This document shows, one piece after another, positions 6,517 through 7,815 of a stretch of 7,815 nucleotides of DNA. The stretch covers positions 1 through 7,815 of the forward strand of contig CAISYK010000196.1 of the NCBI GenBank assembly GCA_903889605.1. Direction: 5' to 3'. The position numbers and the translations under genes were made by a program. The stretch comes from an uncultured Bacteroidota bacterium (GTDB taxonomy: Bacteria; Bacteroidota; Bacteroidia; 2-12-FULL-35-15). Below the pieces are notes generated by a model. The model had not been told where the DNA came from. It ran no database searches and was given only the letters and a program-made list of their open reading frames with translations. The stretch's first letter is position 1. The number at the start of each line of letters is the position of its first letter.

Positions 6517-6573
6517 AAATTTTATCCGGTTTATTAATGGGTTAAAGAAAGTTTTAAGCTGTCATTATTATTT

Positions 6574-6598
6574 TAAATCCGAAGACTATGCGGATTTA
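6574..6598. other. Hairpin between the EnvC-like gene and the 162-residue gene
   Basis: TAAATCCG (6574-6581) and CGGATTTA (6591-6598) form an 8-bp stem with a 9-base loop. It lies just after the EnvC-like stop (6625). In the direction of transcription it is followed by A-rich, not T-rich, sequence, so an intrinsic terminator is doubtful. RNA processing or partial attenuation are alternatives. Confidence 0.35.
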
Positions 6599-6624
6599 TT
6601 TGAGGATCACATTATGAGATAACT

Positions 6625-7815
6625 CTAATTATTTCTAAACAACCAGCTTTCAGGATCCATTTTTATTTGTCCCTTCCATATTTCAAAATGCAAAACTGTT
6701 TTAGAGTCATCATCATCTAATAAAATAGAACCGATATTGTCTTTGGTCTTTACCTTGTCTCCCACCTTTACGTATACATCTTTTAAGTTTGAGTATATGG
6801 TCAAAAACTCGCCGTGCCTAAGTAAAATAAATTGACCAGACCCGGGTATATTTACCACAGCTTTAACATCTCCGTCAAAAACAGCACGTGTCAAAGCTCC
6901 TGTGCTTGTAGTAATATCAATGCCGTTATTATTTATGTCGATATTAGGCATAAGAGGATGCGGATGAACCCCAAAATGTTCACTAATAATACCTTTCACA
7001 ACGGGCCAAGGGAGTTTGCCTTTATTACTTAAAAATGAATTAGAGAGCTTTTGCGATTCCGGAGTTAAAACTAATTTTTCTGGTTTAGGTTTATTTTGTG
7101 TTTCAGCTTCTTTCTGCAGTTTTTCAAGCTCTTTTTGAATGACCCGCTGGATAGCCTGCTGCAGTTTTTCGGCATCTCTTTTCTTTTTTTCTAAATCTTT
7201 TTTGAGCTTGCCTTCCTGTTCCTGCAGCTGCGAAAACACTTGTTCTTTTTCAGTTTTTTCTGAAGTAAGATTTTGTTTCTCGGTTTGTTCACTCGTCAAC
7301 AAAACACGCTGATCAGATTTTTTTGTTTCTAAGTCCTGAACTTTTTCATTAAGATTTTTTTTTGTTTTTATAATCAGTTCGGCTTGCTTATGCCTATAGT
7401 CACTGTATTGCTGAAGATATTTTAAACGCATAAATGCCTGCTCAAAATCTTTAGCAGCAAAAACAAACATTAAACGGCTGTAAGCATCCTGATTTTTATA
7501 TGCATAGTAAATCATTTTTGCATATTCAGCTTTAAGCTTTGTCAAATTATTCTGAAGCCCTTTAATAGATTCATTATTTTGACTTATCTGACGATTAAGC
7601 CCGCCAATTTGATCGTTAACAACTGCTATTAACTCTTCACGCTTTTTTATTTTTTCATTTAAAGCAATTAATTGGCTTAAGGAATGTTTTTTATTTTTCT
7701 TTGTTTCGGCAAGCAATTGGTTCGTGTATTCTATTTCATTCTGCAATTGTTTTTTTTTATTTTCTAAATCTTTTTTTGTTTGTTTTTGAGCACTGCAGGG
7801 CACTGCATTCAGCAG
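6625..7815 (-). CDS. EnvC/NlpD-type murein hydrolase activator (coiled coil plus degenerate LytM), start outside window
   Basis: The protein probably acts in the periplasm to activate an N-acetylmuramoyl-L-alanine amidase during septum splitting. The frame stays open to the right edge (LLNAV before PCSAQ), so the GTG at 7803 is not the start. The visible LLNAVPCSA/QKQ looks like the end of a signal peptide. Numbering from that GTG, residues about 9-235 are Lys/Glu/Gln-rich coiled coil. It is interrupted at about 93-135 by the EnvC-like hinge YAKMIYYAYKNQD...FAAKDFEQAFMRLKYLQQY. The LytM (M23) domain covers about 265-390. Active M23 enzymes use HxGxD, HxH and a final His. Here the first His is Asn292 (NNGID, Asp296 kept), YAHL has become YSNL (Asn339), and LHFEIW keeps His372. 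Loss of zinc ligands indicates an activator, not a hydrolase. No amidase gene is in the window. Confidence 0.9.
   Translation of the reverse strand: MLNAVPCSAQKQTKKDLENKKKQLQNEIEYTNQLLAETKKNKKHSLSQLIALNEKIKKREELIAVVNDQIGGLNRQISQNNESIKGLQNNLTKLKAEYAKMIYYAYKNQDAYSRLMFVFAAKDFEQAFMRLKYLQQYSDYRHKQAELIIKTKKNLNEKVQDLETKKSDQRVLLTSEQTEKQNLTSEKTEKEQVFSQLQEQEGKLKKDLEKKKRDAEKLQQAIQRVIQKELEKLQKEAETQNKPKPEKLVLTPESQKLSNSFLSNKGKLPWPVVKGIISEHFGVHPHPLMPNIDINNNGIDITTSTGALTRAVFDGDVKAVVNIPGSGQFILLRHGEFLTIYSNLKDVYVKVGDKVKTKDNIGSILLDDDDSKTVLHFEIWKGQIKMDPESWLFRNN

Noticed and set aside
7801..7803. GTG as the start of the EnvC-like gene
   Set aside because: The frame continues to the window edge with LLNAV, the hydrophobic part of a signal peptide, so the start lies beyond 7815.
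1..7815. tRNA or rRNA genes
   Set aside because: No cloverleaf with conserved T-arm sequence and no rRNA signature was found; the cloverleaf-like fold at 2581-2638 lacks tRNA invariant bases.

Overview
The window is AT-rich bacterial chromosome, most likely from a member of the Bacteroidota. Four things point there. No gene start has a Shine-Dalgarno sequence. An exact match to the Bacteroidota -7 promoter element TAnnTTTG precedes the L,D-transpeptidase gene. The protein sequences of PolA, the YcbB-type transpeptidase and the EnvC-like protein look Bacteroidota-like. The intergenic spaces carry hairpin-rich interspersed repeats of a style common in that phylum. The assignment is inference; no rRNA or marker phylogeny was possible.

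Layout: (1) 2-400 (+), the 3' end of a gene that enters from the left edge; its protein resembles the C-terminus of AIPR-type abortive-infection proteins (tentative). (2) 401-634, a convergent intergenic space with a structured GC-rich repeat and an AT-rich bidirectional terminator hairpin. (3) 635-2320 (-), an exported YcbB-like L,D-transpeptidase starting at TTG. (4) 2321-2778, a divergent spacer with a promoter candidate and two interspersed-repeat modules. (5) 2779-5676 (+), DNA polymerase I with all three enzymatic domains apparently intact and a candidate sliding-clamp-binding pentapeptide in the linker. (6) 5677-6027, a spacer mostly filled by a 271-bp MITE-like element with 15-bp terminal inverted repeats and a 10-bp target duplication. 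The duplication includes the stop codon of the next gene. (7) 6028-6516 (-), a small unrecognised, probably exported protein. (8) 6625-7815 (-), an EnvC/NlpD-type coiled-coil plus degenerate LytM protein whose true start lies beyond the right edge.

How the genes relate: two of them act on the cell wall. The L,D-transpeptidase cross-links peptidoglycan and the EnvC-like protein probably activates a murein amidase at division. They are separated by polA and repeats, so there is no sign of a joint operon. PolA is housekeeping. I see no complete novel multi-gene system. The most distinctive items are the MITE with its intact target duplication, the composite repeats, the clamp motif in PolA, and the truncated possible defence gene at the left edge.
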